Shown here: positions 21,521 to 35,760 of the stretch, in pieces
Numbering within the stretch: position 1 is the stretch's first letter
Layout: every line of letters starts with the position of its first letter
Source of the DNA: Ignelater luminosus
Lineage: Eukaryota; Arthropoda; Insecta; Coleoptera; Elateridae
Direction of reading: 5' to 3'
Length of the DNA stretch: 64,000 nt
NCBI GenBank assembly: GCA_011009095.1
Contig: VTPC01091318.1
Span: 40,887 to 104,886 of the forward strand
Program-made: the position numbers and the translations under genes
Notes under the pieces: generated by a model
The model's input: the letters and a program-made list of their open reading frames with translations, nothing else
Database searches by the model: none
Told to the model about the DNA's origin: nothing

Positions 21521-24500
21521 CTGCAATAAATAGAATTCAAATTGAATTTATTTTTCTAGCAACAATTTCATATTGAAAAATTAAATTTCGATAGATGTAA
21601 TAAAGAGCGAAAAGTTGCCAAAAAGTTCAAAATCATCTAATCTAGATCTTAATAGGCCTAGCCAATAGTGGGAGGTCTAAGTCTAGGCCTTGGCTTCTTA
21701 AGAGTGAATTCTTGCTCCCTTATCTTAAGGGTGACAACACTTAAAGCAATGACGTAATTTTAGTTCTGATAAATCTTTGTTTAAGGAAATAAATCATTCT
21801 TAAGAAGAAAAATTCCATTTACAAGAATGACTAGAGAATTTATGTAAAAACTATAAAAACTAACTTTACATAAATTCATGATATTCAGTTTTGACATCTT
21901 AATTTTAAAATATTTTACCATAATTATCATTTTTTTTCTACCCAGCAGATGGCGAACATAATAATAACGATAATCGTTTCAAGCAAAGTAGCATTTGCTT
22001 AATTTTTTATATTCAACTTTCGCGTCAAACCTCCCATTATTTTAACAAACCCCCTTAAGAAATAGCACACTTAATATACAATTAATGCATCCACATTAAT
22101 TATCTTTCGGAGGAGAGAAGAAAAAAAATGTTAAAAACAAAAATTAAGGTAGTATTCAAATGAAGAGTCGACTGACTACCTGAGGATAACAATATGTATA
22201 ACCTACAGCACATTATGTAGATAGATAGTGATACCCGAACATACAAAATAACCACAACGAATGATGATTTATTGATGAAATAGAAAATTACATTAGTTTA
22301 AAACGGTGCCATAGTGAAATTATCTTCTTATTACAAACAGAAACACGATAACTTCCTGTAGTTCAGCCTTGCCTGATAGTCAAGTAATGAACGGTTTAAA
22401 AAGTAGTTTTAATAATAATGAAACCGCTTTTTCACGCTTCTTGTTTACTTTTTTGTTTTCGATCGTACGGAAGTATCTGTCTACGTAATACTCAACTTAA
22501 TAGTACTACAAAGGTACTACCCATAATGCTTGGTGTTCATATTAGTTGGTTTACGATGTATTGCTACTATAAAATTGATAACAGGAACTACCCTTTGCAA
22601 TATTAATAAGGTTCGCTTTAATAGTAAATGCAGACGTAATATTCAGCGGTAATATACCGATGGTGGTTACCATGAAAAATGCATTTGTCTGGAAATATTT
22701 AGAGATCAAATTCTCTACTAATTTCAATTATTTCATTTATCTTTTAAAAGGTCATTCGGCCAATTCAACCGAGTTTCGAGATAAAGTGCACGAAACTTTG
22801 GAAGAGCTACATGCAGGATTTCAGTATTAATTATCCAAAATGAACGACGCCTGAAGGATCAAAAGGGAACGTCCACCACCCAGACCTCTCGGAATTTGTT
22901 AGTGGAAGACAACCTCGTAGGAAAAAGGTATGTCAGATGTTTTTGTTTCCCATTCCACGGTGCATCCAACTGTACCAACGTCGTTTTGGTAAGACCTCAG
23001 AAAGATCTAAAAGAAGACAAGATTTGCAAATAGTTGAAACAATTTCTTGAAGTTCATTTTGTCACTGACTAGTTCTCTGAGTGTTGTCGTGCACCCAATT
23101 GTTTATAATTTGCAAGGATTTCTTTGCTTATTTATTCCATTTTTGTCATTATGTTTTTATTTGTTATTATTCCTTTTCTTTAAGTTGATATTATTTTTCT
23201 TTTTTCATATTGTTTGCTCAGGTTCAGGTTAACATAGCGGTATCGCAACAATAATGGTTGGTTTTCTTTGATAACAGTTCGGAATTCAATTCCACTGGTC
23301 AATAATACTCACAAAGCTAATAACCATCTTATGTTCCACCTGTTGCGCCCTCTAGGGACAAAACTGCAAAAAGTGAAGACTGGATTTAACTTCATTAGAC
23401 ACATAGTAGCACAACGCTGTTTCCTGGAAAATCTCATCTTATCCCTCTCACGGAAATTTAAAATCCAATCCATTTTGTTTTCAAAAATTCAAAATTTTCA
23501 ACGCGGCGACTCAATTAGAGCCGGCCCTACTTTCATCCAAATGAAAGGAAGTAGCTCGTGAGTAATTTGTTTTTAAAAAGAGGCGGGGTATATCGACTTA
23601 CATTTTGATGTATGTAACTGTTTTACCTCTTGCTGTTTGATTTTATAGCACTAACTATCTGCAGATCAATTAGACTAGATTTTCAACATGGATTTGACAA
23701 TTAGAGATCATGGTAATATGATAATCAAGAAATAGCAAAGCAAAACTCTTTGGATTGAGTATAATTGTCTTGTCCATACGATCTTCCAAATAGATTTTGC
23801 CATACAAAGATCGTGATTGCAACTGTGGGACGATATTGCAAATCTCGATGGTAGGATTCACAAAGTTTAAGTACAATTTTGACATGATTGGTTTCACTCT
23901 AAATCATCTGTTAGAGTAAGTAGATTATATTCTTTTAGGCACAGCCTCTTCTTTTCAAATTTTTCTTCTCATGGTGTCGTTAGGTCACCACTGTGAATTA
24001 TTAAACTTCAACCTTTATCTCCTTGCTCTCCGAATAAATACAATGGGTATTGTTTTGGTATAGCCTTTAGTTTTCGGCATCCTCTTGATAGGACGCTCTT
24101 GGTGGTTTCCTTCTGTGATCAGTTTTTGGTTCAGAATTCTAATTCTTTTTTCAGATAGTTTTTCTTTAATTATCAAAAGCAGCTTTTAAACAATTTCTTT
24201 TTGGTTCCTCCTAGATATTGAACGACTGTTGGATAATTTTTACTCTTGAACTGATCAAGACCAAGATCAGCAGTATCAAGCAATTACATTCCTTGGCTTT
24301 TCCAGGTTTTTCAATAATAAGAGATAAAAATCTAATAAAAGGATATCTGCAACAGACTGTAAAACATAATACAGTAAAAGAAGGGCACAATGATAAAACA
24401 AAAGACAAAGAAGAAATAACCAAAAAGAAGAATAAAGAGAAAAGAAATGCCAAGCAGATCAAAGATCAAAATGTGTATTTTGTCAAAATTCTAATTTAAA

Positions 24501-27500
24501 CTCAGCTGTAGATTTACCATAATTTAAATTTTATAAATTTCATTTATAAATTCTTGATTTCATACAAAACTCGTCGGCTTTCATTTTACAATTTTCTTAA
24601 AACAAAATGTTAATTTAATTATCACTAGGTTTCTTGCAGCTTTAAATTGGTGACTTATTTTAACAAAAACTCAATTGAACTGAGAATTGATTTTAATAAA
24701 TCTTTTAGAAATTAAATAAGACTTCGAAGAAAAAGAATAGGAGAACAAGTTAAAGAAGTTAAATTTCTAATTTTTAAAATTCCAAATCACATTAAATTTC
24801 GATAGTTTTTTTCGTTAATAATAAAATAGAAGACACCCGGTATATTAAATTAATGTAAGCTTTTTAAAGATGCGTCACGTTCCTTTTTTTTCTCTCTTAA
24901 TAGAAAATAACCAAACGGTAGTACAACGTAATAAAATCTTGATGTCTAAATTTACAGTTGTTCTAAATGCTGCTTTAAGCGCGCTTTAATGTGTTCAAAT
25001 TGAGCCACACACCTGTTATCTTCTCATTATTATAATTGCATAGAAATAACTACAGTCATCAAATTCTAGTTATGTACGTTAATTCGCTAAAACGAAGCAA
25101 AAGAAATTAAAAGAAAAATGGATTATGGCTTGTATAATAATAAAGCGTTAAAAGAATGTTTTTATCTAGTGTAGGTTTCTTTTAATTTCAACCAACCAAT
25201 CAAGCATGTAATTCGATTGACTTATTCGATTCACAGCAGGAAAAGGATCAGAATGAAGTAGTGTATCGTTTAAAGGTTATTCTTGTTTAACAATGTGTTT
25301 GTATGTTATACCTGATTTATAATCGATGTAATAGAAAAAAGGTTTGGGCTTATTTTTTTCTTAATGAATAAAAAAGCTTTCCAGCAATCAATGGGCGTGG
25401 GCAGTTTATTTCAGAGATATTTAATTGAAGTCTAATTTAACTCGAAAACAAAAGCGGAAATACGAGAAAAGAAAAATAGAAGAAGGTAAAATAAATACTG
25501 CAGGAGTTTATTCCGAAACTGACAATGAGAATTTATAAAGTAGTAGGTGATAACAATTCCCAGTTCTTTTTATATTTTCTAAAGAGGTAGAACGACATAA
25601 ACCTTAATAGAGTTCTCAAATTTTATTTCGTCTAATATTTGTCAATTATCTCAAGCATGCAGGGAATTTAATTAAAATCCAACTTTCTTCTTTCATTTGT
25701 ATTTTAACAAAATGGTGTTTTTTAGATTATGATTCTGATCATCACAACTCAGACAGAGCAAGTTTTTCAAAAAATATACTTCTAGGCAGCAAAATCAATT
25801 CTGTCCAAAACTTTCAATCTGATCCGAAAACCTGGATATACGAGTAGACTTTACAAATGAGGAATGTCAAACCCAATCGACTAAAAGACCTAGTTGGCTC
25901 AGAAAATGCAATCAATTCGGCCAAATCAGCTCGAAAAGCTCGGTATGATTTGATAGTGAAAAGACCTAACCCAGAAAGTAAGACCGAACCGCTCAGCATC
26001 ATTTTGATAAGTATCCCTGTGATTAAAGATTTTTGGCCTTAGCGGGCTATCAGCGCTCCAGAGAATACAGTTTTAGAAACACTACCAACCCTGGAAAGCC
26101 TCTACTGGCAAATTCCAAATTATCTAAATAATAAGTTTTTACTTTCAACTTCTTACTAAATAATTTGGGCTTGCTGGGGATTTTTTGTAGATTCTAAAAA
26201 GATACAGCGCGTTTAATTGCCTTTTTGAGTTTTTTCAATAATTGAAAATAATTTATTTGGAAAGACAAGGTCACCATGTTTCAGACGTATCCACTGCCAA
26301 CTCCAAGTTGGCTCTAAGATGGATCGTCAAGCGGTAAAGCACCAGGTAAGCCACCAAAGCCTCACAATACTATACTGGCCTTTAGCTGTATTCTGGTCAC
26401 TGTATTTCCTTGAAGCGACGCTCCAAATCCACCATATGACGAAGACTTTCATTCATGCAGCCTGTTTGTGATTTTTTTTTCTAATCACGGTCAAGTTTAT
26501 TTTGTAACCACACAAATCGTATTTATTACAATCCGATTGAATTTCGACTGTGATAGAAAAATTGACAGTCTTGTCTGCTTTTAATGATGAGATTTTTTTG
26601 ACGCATAGGCATCTTTTATTTGTGTCATTCTAGAATTTGTTTTAAATGCTCGAAGCTACGTCACGTAAATAAAGTCACATGGACTTGAACGGTCTTTTAA
26701 AATAAGCATAGTTGATGCTGTAGGAACCAAAAAATATTCACAAGGTTTCGTTAAGTACATTGTAATGATTATTATGCCCCGTAATAATTAAATGTGATTG
26801 CTTTTGATTTAGTTCAATCTAAATCTACGCCACTTAAAACGCGAAAAGACATTTTCATTGTCCATGAATCACACCTTTACTATCATAAGCTAATAAATAA
26901 TTCAAGATATATAAAGGGAAAATTTATGAATCTGGTTTTCTCTGAACATTACAATAGTTAAACCATCATAGGCAATAAAATTCTTTTCCTGTTATATTAT
27001 GTAAACTTTTAGTAGATAAAATATCCAACAATAGTACACGGTGGCTGAATAATAGCAGTATTCATGTAATATCGAGCTCGTATGTGCAGAAATAAACTAT
27101 CATTGTGAGCATCGAATACACACACCATTGTTTAATCACACAGAGAGACCTGTAGGCAAACCTGTATAGGTTTAGTATATAAGGTTACACGCTTTTATTA
27201 TACGGCTGGTGGGCAACAACGTGTCGCGAACGACAAACATGGATTATGACTAAATGCAGACGAAGTTTATCTTAAGAACACATGAGTTCGATGCCTGAGG
27301 GAATCTCTCTCGCTCGCTCGATCTTTTCAGTTAGCAGAGAGAATGACCATATTAGGGTATCCTGGTGTGTAGGTTGTAGTGATGACTCGTTCGGTTGTTG
27401 TTTGTAAAAAGGTAAAAAGTATTTAGCGAATTTATGAATTTTTTTGCCTAAAGAAAAAAATTAAATATAACAAAACGTGATCTATGTTTTCGTATTTTGC

Positions 27501-28971
27501 CATGTAATTAGTTTTATAGCTTCTAGGTGAATTTTTGTTTGTGTTGTTTCTCCAAGAGTATCACATTTATTTTAAATTAAATAGCTGGAAAGAAAATTTA
27601 TTTTTTTGGTTGGAAGTTGAAATAATTTCGTTTTCATTATTTACTAATCCGAAGATACCAAATGCATACAAGGGGTGATTTAGAAGAAATTAAACCCTAA
27701 TAAAACACGTTAGATTTTTTTAACTAAACGAATACTAAACACACCTATAAGTAATTTACAGGTTAAAAACAGATTTTGAGGGAAAGAGAGAAAAAAAGAC
27801 GTAAAAATAAAAATACAAGCTATGAGCAGGAGCATGTGAAACGAACTCAATAAATTCAAGTGTTCGTAAACAGTATGAAAAAGTTTTTTGTAAAACTCAA
27901 AAATTCATATTTAACAAGCCCAAAATGTTTGAGCTTGAGCAGCAGCTTCCAAAACCACAACTAGCTCATAAAACTATTTTCCTATGTATTGTTTCTTCAG
28001 AACGGATTCCTTTTGAAACCACCAAAAATTTCAGGGCGATCAAAAATTAGGTTTTGGTGACATCTCTGATATATCAAATCTCCAAACCTATGGAGATAAA
28101 TGTCGAAATTTTTCAAATATGCTGCAAGAGAAACCCTTTAAAGGTCAATCCATAGGAAGTCCAATTAGTTCTTTCAAGAAGAAAAATTTAGATGCTAAAT
28201 TGATTTGGAAATTGAACTTTGGAGAAGCCTTGAAAAAAGCCTCTTTAAACCATCTAGGTAACCTTCTGCCGTATAACATTAAGAAAAGACTTGGTTAATG
28301 AATCACAACTCATACGACGGCCCTAGAGCACTTTCAACCTCTTTATTTGAGGAACGAGGGAACTTAAGGAATTTGCTATTCGGGCATTAGTTCGATCGAG
28401 AAGATAAAAGAGAGTAAAGTTCGAGTTGGAGAACTTACTAAAAGCTCTGTCTCAGTATGTATGCTACAGTTCAAACTTATTTTTTCTTCAAAGGCTTTTT
28501 TCCCAATGACTTGCCTGGTTCACAAATGGATCCAAAGCGAAAACGGGTACAAAAGTGAATATCTTTCCTCAAGTCGAGATCTTTACCATTTATCAATGAA
28601 GACCTCCTTTGGGATCACTTACATAGCATATACTATACTGCAAAGTCTTCTAGAGTTATCTTGGCGCTAGTCAGAAGGTACGAAAAAGAGGCAGAAATCT
28701 CGATCAACTGAGAATCTTCAGATCTGTCTTTACTTTTTTCGCATCTGCAGTAAGATTCAAGGTCATTAAATTGCTGAAGTAACACTTTTCGTAGATGGGA
28801 ACGGCAACCAAAGCATATAATTAAGTCCTCAAGTGAAGCTTCTTACTTCTTCTTCTGAATAGAGAACATCTCTGGAATGTAATCTAACTTCTAATGGGAC
28901 ACAACCAACTGAATGGTCATCTACAAGTGATGGCCTTAGTGGCAAAAATCGGTTTCGCTGGAAAATCCAAA
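21521..28971 (-). other. twz intron 2, distal part; no gene recognised
   Basis: AT-rich intron DNA. Notable items are a TATATAAG string at 27176-27183 on the plus strand (listed separately) and scattered short frames without support. No mobile-element ends were recognised in this stretch. Confidence 0.6.
27176..27420 (+). promoter_or_regulatory. Weak TATA/GAGA promoter-like segment in twz intron 2
   Basis: TATATAAG at 27176-27183 is followed about 120 nt on by a GAGA-factor-like run (CTCTCTCGCTCGCTCG, 27306-27321) and a donor-like AAG|GTAAAA near 27410. The local base composition is less AT-rich than around it. There is no clear initiator. It could be an internal antisense promoter, an enhancer, or chance. 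Confidence 0.2.
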
Positions 28972-28973
28972 TA

Positions 28974-30263
28974 CGAGGGTGGTCTGAAAAGTTTCCGACC
29001 TAACAAAGATAAGACATTTTTTCTGAAAATTTTTTTTTATTTTTCAACATAGTCTCCTTGTAACTCTACACATTTCTCCCAGCAATGCTCCCATCTCTGT
29101 AACCCGTCCAAATAGTACTCGGCATTTTTCTCTGCAAAATAATTGTTCACGAAGGTGATTGCCTCTTCATTTGACGAAAATCTTTGTCCTCCGAGCGCAA
29201 TTTTTAGATGAGGGAACAAAAAGAAGTCGCTTGGGGCTAGATCTGGTGAGTGAGGCGGATGGTCAAGCAGTTCAAACCGTAATTCGTGGATTTTCGCCAT
29301 AGCAACCGCTGAGGTGTGAGACGGTGCGTTGTCTTGGTGAAACAGGATTTTCTTTTTCTGCAAATGTGGCCGTTTTTTCGCAAGTTCTGCCTTCAGCTTG
29401 TCAAGTAATGATGCATAGTATGCTCCTGTAATGGTTTTTCCTTTTTGAAGATAATCGATTAAAATAACTCCATGACTATCCCAAAAAACAGTCGCCATCA
29501 CTTTCCCAGCCGAAAAAACAGTTTTTGCTTTTTTTGGAGCCGGTTCCCCCTTTGCAGTCCACTGTTTGGACTGTATTTTTGTTTCGGGCGTATAATGGTG
29601 TATCCAAGTTTCATCTACAGTAATTAATCGGCGCCAAAACTCGGATTTATTTCGCCTAAACTGCGCCAAAAGAGCGTTGGAAATATTCATTCGAACACGT
29701 TTTTGGTCTAACGTGAGCAAACGCGGCACCCAACGCGCGGACAGCTTTCTCATGCCTAAATGTTGATTTAATATGTGACAAACACGTTCTTTTGACATGT
29801 TCATAACCTCTGCTATCTCTTTCACTTTAATTCGGCGTCGTCTAGCACCATTTGGTGAATTTTGGCGATGTTTTCGTCGGTAGTTGCAGTTTTTGGACGT
29901 CCCGAACATTCATCGTCTCCCAAGCTCTTACGGCCACGTTTAAATTCAGCAGCCCAAAATTTCACTGTGGTAAATGATGGTGCAGAGTCCCCATACACAG
30001 AATCCAACTCATCTTTTATTTGCGAAGGCGTATTGCCTTTCAAAAACAAATATTTAATGACAGCTCGATACTCGATTTTGTCCATTTTCACAAAAAAACT
30101 CACATCAACTCACTCAAACGACTGTTACATAAAAACTGCGCGTCCAAAATGGCTGAAACATTGGTGAGTAACTGTCAACAGACGAACAACGAAATTCAGT
30201 AGCTTTTATTTACGAGCGCTGCCATCTTCACGTTGAGGTCGGAAACTTTTCAAACCACCCTCG
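28974..30263 (-). mobile_element. Mariner element 1 (1290 bp, TA duplication)
   Basis: Flanked by TA at 28972-28973 and 30264-30265. The 28-nt terminal inverted repeats begin CGAGGGTGGT and differ at one position. The transposase region is on the minus strand. The full 1290-bp length is typical of mariner. Its sequence is nearly the same as element 2 but keeps a 26-nt and a 35-nt segment that element 2 lost (here 29113-29138 and about 30118-30152). It is inserted in intron 2 of twz. Confidence 0.96.
29037..30103 (-). pseudogene. Mariner transposase, frameshifted (element 1)
   Basis: Cut-and-paste transposase of the D,D34D mariner family, split into two frames by loss of one G near 29836-29837 relative to element 2. 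The N-terminal frame (29822-30103) has the first helix-turn-helix part (MDKIEYRAVIKYLF, SGRPKTATTDENI). The C-terminal frame (29037-29909) has MSKERVCHILNQH, WVPRLLT, VDETWIHHYTPETK, FHQDNAPSHTS and SPDLAPSDFFLFP, so all three catalytic aspartates remain. The C-terminus ends GDYVEK as in the family. Closest in motif style to irritans/Himar-like mariners; the subfamily is not assigned. A single-base loss makes it non-functional as read. Confidence 0.93.
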
Positions 30264-30399
30264 TATTTCGAATTGTCATTGTCATCAGGAGAATAACCTT
30301 CTATGCGGAAGATGATAAGAATCAAAACCTAAACCATTTTAGTTATAAATCCATTAGACGTTAAGTGCCCCCATCAAAGACACGAAGCCTTATCAAAGT

Positions 30400-31340
30400 C
30401 AAGACTCTTTCTTTCTACACCCAAATGTGGCAGAATCACTACATCTGATTCTCAAACTAAAAAGCATTTCTAATTCCGTTACAGGTATATATGGACGAGG
30501 ACGATACTCAAGTGTTTGCCATGATAGGCAACGTAGATCGTGGACATGTGGGAAGACGTAGCATGTACAATGTACATGGACCATCAGAGGTAACCTGTAG
30601 GAAAGCGAAATCCAAAAATGGGTCACCGGAACTGAACTGTGTAGAAGGATAAAATCGGAATTTGACCTGTGAAACAGAAATGCCAAGATGATGGCGTCCA
30701 GAAGTAGCCTCTAAGAGGTCAAAGTCTGAATGTGGACCACCGAAGCTAGCATCTGCGAGGCTGTGACCTAAACATGGACAATCCAACGTAGCTTGTGGAA
30801 GAACGAAACTCAAAAGCTACCGCATCTGTCCAGTGGAAGAGGGAAACCATGATTTTAGCTACCGAAAGCGGCCTGTAGCAGGGTGAAGTCAGAATGTTGA
30901 TCACCGGTGATTGCCTGTAAGAGAGTAAAGCCCAAAAGCCAGAATGCTGGCCACTGGAGGTGGGCTGCGTAAGCGCAATACCCAAACGTGGGCCACTCAA
31001 GATAACCGGTGGGAGAGCGAATATCAAAAGTGAACTATTGACGGTGGGAGAATGAAACCAGAATGTTGGCTACCGGAGACCTGTAAGAAGATAAAATTCA
31101 TAAGTGAGTTACCGGAATTGGCCTGTGTGAGGAGTCAAGCCAGCTGGAGAGACATGTGAAATGGTGGAAGGATGAAGCTAGAATGTTGGTCACCGAAGGT
31201 GACCTGTGACCACCGTGGGTAACCTGTGCAAGAAAGAGTCCTCAACGTGAAGGAAGTGGCTGGTGGTAATTCGATTGGGTCCTTTATTAGCATAGAACCT
31301 GAAAGTAAAACAGGGTTTTTGTGCGGTATCAATAGTCAAA
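30400..31340 (+). repeat. Minisatellite array B (~40-42 nt unit)
   Basis: Degenerate tandem copies of a unit of roughly GGGCCACCGAAGGTGACCTG followed by TGAGAGAGCGAAGCCCAAACGT. Clear anchors are GTCACCGAAGGT at 31189-31200, GGGCCACT near 30987 and CACCGGTGATTGCCTGTAAG near 30902. Copies differ by many substitutions and indels. Minus-strand frames over it (30399-30686, 30508-30813, 30746-31027) are made of these repeats and are not genes. Confidence 0.7.
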
Positions 31341-34300
31341 AGGCTTCGTAACCGGAAAAAGTTTTTTGAGAAATCTGAAGTTGCATGAAGAAAGCATGTT
31401 TACAGTAAAGTGTGTATGGCTGGTATGTTTGTAGTTTGCAAACTAGAATTATTGATAGTACCTTGTGTTAGAGTCAGTTACCTGAAGGAAGATGGCTTGA
31501 AGTAGTACTTCGGATTGTTCTTGGGTTTCCCGAAAGAAAATATTAAGATTGAGACTGCCCAATTTTCATGATTCGTCTTGCAAGAATTCCAAGAACATGG
31601 AAGATACCATCTAGCTCACATACTAATACCAAGATGTGGAAAGGATCTAGCATTTAGAGTCTTTCCACAAACGCGTCTTTTCTTGGTCTGAACGTTTTTA
31701 GTTAGAAATCCATTAGATATCACAATTGGATAAATTTGTTATTAACCCATAGAATTTTTCTCAGGTTGGTTTAGTTCAAATCATGACTGTTTTAGCTTCG
31801 CAAAGGAGTTATCATCAATGTCCATTGTCCACACTTCACTTCTTATTAATGGTGAACATGATTTTTCATCCTTGGAACTGAGTACAAAGAATACAGAATT
31901 TCGCTACTTGTGACAGTGACATTTTGGCATGTCTTGCTTCTTAGGTATGTTATACAAGACGAAGAATGATTTTTTGCTTTTATAAGATTAAGAAGGAAGT
32001 TACGCATAATCACGCAATAATTAAGTATTGATTGCAAAAATAATTTTATAATAAAGCAAACAAGTTGCCTCATTATATTTTTTCCCAATCATCTTTCCCA
32101 TCACAATTTACAAATAAACTGCAAGCAAAGATATTTATTGGTTACTTTAAGTAAACGATCTTCCATTGCTAAAACCACAAACAATAATTTTGTAAGAATT
32201 CTATTGCAATAAAAACCTAATTGGTTAGAATTTTTTCAATATAGACAATGCGATTGGTTGGAACACCATGAGAAAATCAATTCTTTATTAAACAATTACA
32301 TTGAAGAATTTCATTTGATATTATTGGTTGACATAATAAGAAAAGATGTTCTTGATTGGCTTTAAACGTCAAAACATAAAATTATTAACAATAGTTGACA
32401 GCCCACTTGTTTTATTGTGATGCTTTGGATGTAACTAATTTTATGTGGTTGTAAGGAAATTTTTATTTACCAAATGGGTATTGTTTCGAGAAGGAAATTT
32501 TTAATTACCCACATTTTATTTGTTCTAGACAATGTTTTTTCTAGTGTTTCTATTATTTTGAACCCACACACTAGATTCCGTCTAGAAACAAATTGCGTTT
32601 AGAAATTTAAAAGTTTGAAATAGCAAAACCTGTATTGAACTTGATTAACAATGATGTGTCCATGAATGAATTTGTTCATTCAATGAAAGCAAGGAGTTCC
32701 TCAAGACAATATGCATGAACCTATTATATTCACTTTTACCTGTTAGCGTACCTCTTATTAAATTTGGCATATCAGTACAACCACGTGCAGTTTCAGAAAT
32801 TGTTTGAAAGACTAAATCTTATAAAGCTGCTTGTTCTTTCAAGTCAATTTTATTGGCGTGAAGTCTTCCTGGGCGTAATTCCTAACTATATCGAGCCTTT
32901 TCCAAAGGTTTTCATATGTACCATGCAGGATAATAAAAATTTCTGACCGAAACACCATCGCATACTAATTTCTATTTCTAACTCTTGGTCTTATATAATT
33001 CGTAAACTCACCCAAAGCCAAAAGAAAAAACCAAACTCAATCATAATTTGCTTTTAATTTTTTTTACCATTCGAATTAAATCTCCTATTTGATCTATTTT
33101 GCTAAATTAAGCAATTCGAAGATCCAAACTTGTTCTACCAGTTCAATTATTTGTAAATCATCATCATTTTCATTTTCTAAACTAACAATTTTAAAAATTC
33201 CAAACAATTTATTATTCATTAAAATACTTTCATCAAAATTTCTTTTATATATGAAATTTCAAATCCAGTCCAGATTAAAATAGTTATTAAAACAAATCAT
33301 CTTAGATGTTTCTCGTTGGAACTAAATTGATCTGTAAAGAATTTTAATAGACACTTAGCAAACTAATTAATTAATTAGTTATGGTTGTAAAAGATACAAT
33401 TTATAGGTTAGGTATACACGCATTTCTCTTATTTAGATTATTTCGATTAGATAACGTAAAATTCTCTTAAAAATCCTTTTTTTCTAATCTAACAAATTTT
33501 TAATAAATCAACTAATTATCAAACCAATAGAAGAATGCAGTTCTAATTTAAAATTTTATACATCTTTGGCTTTATTCGATCTGATCCTTGTCTTGTTTTA
33601 CTGCTAGTTTCGATGGTATCTGGAAAGGAAAATAAACCAATTTAGTAGTCCCGATTTCTAAACGTATTAATTAAGACACACTTTTTATTCTGATTTTATG
33701 TTTTCAAATAGAAATCGTAGCGAAACAAATTAGAAATTAACAAAGATCTAAACGAACTTCCATAAAAGAATGATAAAAGGATGGATTTTGATTTTTGCGG
33801 CAAAAACAAAAAATTTAACCTTGCTTTCCAGAAAGGTTTCATCGAAAAAAGCTTCTTACATTTTTTCCTGGGAGGCATTTCCGAGTAAAATTGCATTTTT
33901 CAAAATCTTTATTTAATTGGGTTACACAAACTTGAACTCAAAACTTTGCAGCATTAAATGTCAAATCAAAATTCGAAAATATCTTGGTTATCACGATTAT
34001 ATCGAGTATGCTCGCTATGGTCAACTACATTGCATCCTGACATTTTGGCACGAAAGTCACTGCTGTCTTTGGGGGCACCACACAAGTTTTAAAATTACCC
34101 TTTTTAAATCTCTTTTTCGGTTTAACTAAAACCATTATATTCTGTATTTACCTAAACAGAGAATAAGTGTCGGTTTAACAGTAAAACCATAAATAATTTC
34201 CGATTTTGTTAGAACCGACGTATCATCAGACAAGCCCCGCTTTTATTTGCCGGCACTGTAACTGGAAACTCAAACTCGGATACGATTTCTGGTGCGAATT

Positions 34301-34925
34301 TTGTAAGCTCTATTTGACGAAAAGCTTTGATATTTGATTTTCGTGACGTTCGTGCGTGTTTTAAATTTCTTTTTCAAAGGAACCCTAAGTCCCTGCCGAT
34401 AAAGACTGCTACTCACGCTCCATCTTGTCTTAACTTGGCTCGACGGGCAACTCTCAAGGTAAGACGATAGCCGTGAAATGCATACACACGCTCAGGCTTA
34501 AATTATGTAAGATCTTTTGTCAGTTTTCTAGAAATGAGGAGTGAAGAATCATACCAAATCTCACTTTAAAGTATTTGCGGTGGAGTTAGCTCTAGCTTTA
34601 ATTAAGAAACGCAAACCAAAATCTAACTGGTCTGAATCGTGGTTGTCTAGACGAGCTGAATTACCTCATAAAAAACTAAATTGATCGAAATAATTAGAAC
34701 GTGCAGGTTAGTCAGAAATAAATTCACGACAATAATTTCTAAGTCTATCACTGCAAAAACAATCGTAAACTGAGTTGAAAGTCGATCATTCCATACACTC
34801 TCAAGCAGAACCTAAATGCCGTCTAGCTGCACTTCGACCCAAGCAAGTGTTAAAACTTGAGGCATGAAACAGGCAAGACTCGCCATAAAAAAATTTCAGC
34901 TGTCTGTAGTTATGGTGATGTCGAG
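31341..34925 (-). other. twz intron 2 DNA between arrays B and C
   Basis: No gene seen. About 31490-31720 is related to about 35840-35970, the flank of the next array (both contain ATTCGTC.TGCAA, AAGATGTGGAAA..ATC and ACAAACGC). The remainder is AT-rich without recognised repeats. Confidence 0.5.
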
Positions 34926-35760
34926 AGTTTTTGTCACAACAGGTAACTTAGAAAGGCGAAACCCATCCTTGCATACCAGAAGTAGCCCGTGATGGTAAGG
35001 TCACCGGAAATAGCCTCTGGAAACGCAAAATGTAAGTGCAAGCCACCCCAAGAAATCTACGAAAGGGCAAAGTCCGAATGCAAATCATCGTGTATTGCAC
35101 GTGAGGGGAGGAAACCCAAACAATCATTTGACCAGACTAATTGTTTAATGGTGCGTCGGAAAGTCCGAGTGGCCAAAAAAAAGTGGCCTAGAAAGGCAAA
35201 GCTCGACCGCGAGTAATCGCACGTGATCAAAAAGCAAAACTCAATCTTGGGCCACTGAAAGTGTGCTGTTAGAAGGAAAAGCCCAAAAATGTGCCATCAG
35301 ATGCGGCGTGTGAGGTAGTATGTAAGGGACAATCCCTACCATAAGTGGACTTTAGTAGGGCTGGGACATCAAAAAAAAGGCTGTTGGGAGTAAGTGTATG
35401 TGTGGAATGTGGGAGGGTAAAGTCTGAACGTGGGCCACTGGAGTAACATGTGGGATGGCAATCACCGAACATTGGCTACCAGAAGTGACTTGTCTGGACG
35501 TTTCTGACGGCATAGCCCAAACCCAAACGTGATCCACCGGAGATGACCTGTGAAAGGGGAAACCAAAAACGTAGGCTATCGAAACAACATGTAGAAAGGT
35601 GAAGAGAAGGTGCCTTTCTGACGGCGTAGCCCAAACGTTGGCTACCGAAGGCGATTTGTGTGAGGATGAAGATAGAATGTTAATCACCTAAAGAGGCCTA
35701 TGTGAGAGAAAACCGGAACATAGTCTGCCGATGACCTGTGAATAGGTAAACCATGGGTCA
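34926..35760 (+). repeat. Minisatellite array C (~40-42 nt unit)
   Basis: Same family and orientation as array B. Anchors include GCTACCGAAGGCGAT at 35641-35655, GGGCCACTGGAG near 35435, ATCCACCGGAGATGACCTGT near 35532 and GCAAAGCCCAAACAG near 35769. Highly diverged copies; frames across it are not genes. Confidence 0.7.

Noticed and set aside
30399..31027. Three overlapping minus-strand frames of 93-101 codons
   Set aside because: They are translations of minisatellite array B; the period is not a multiple of three across copies, and the frames differ from copy to copy.
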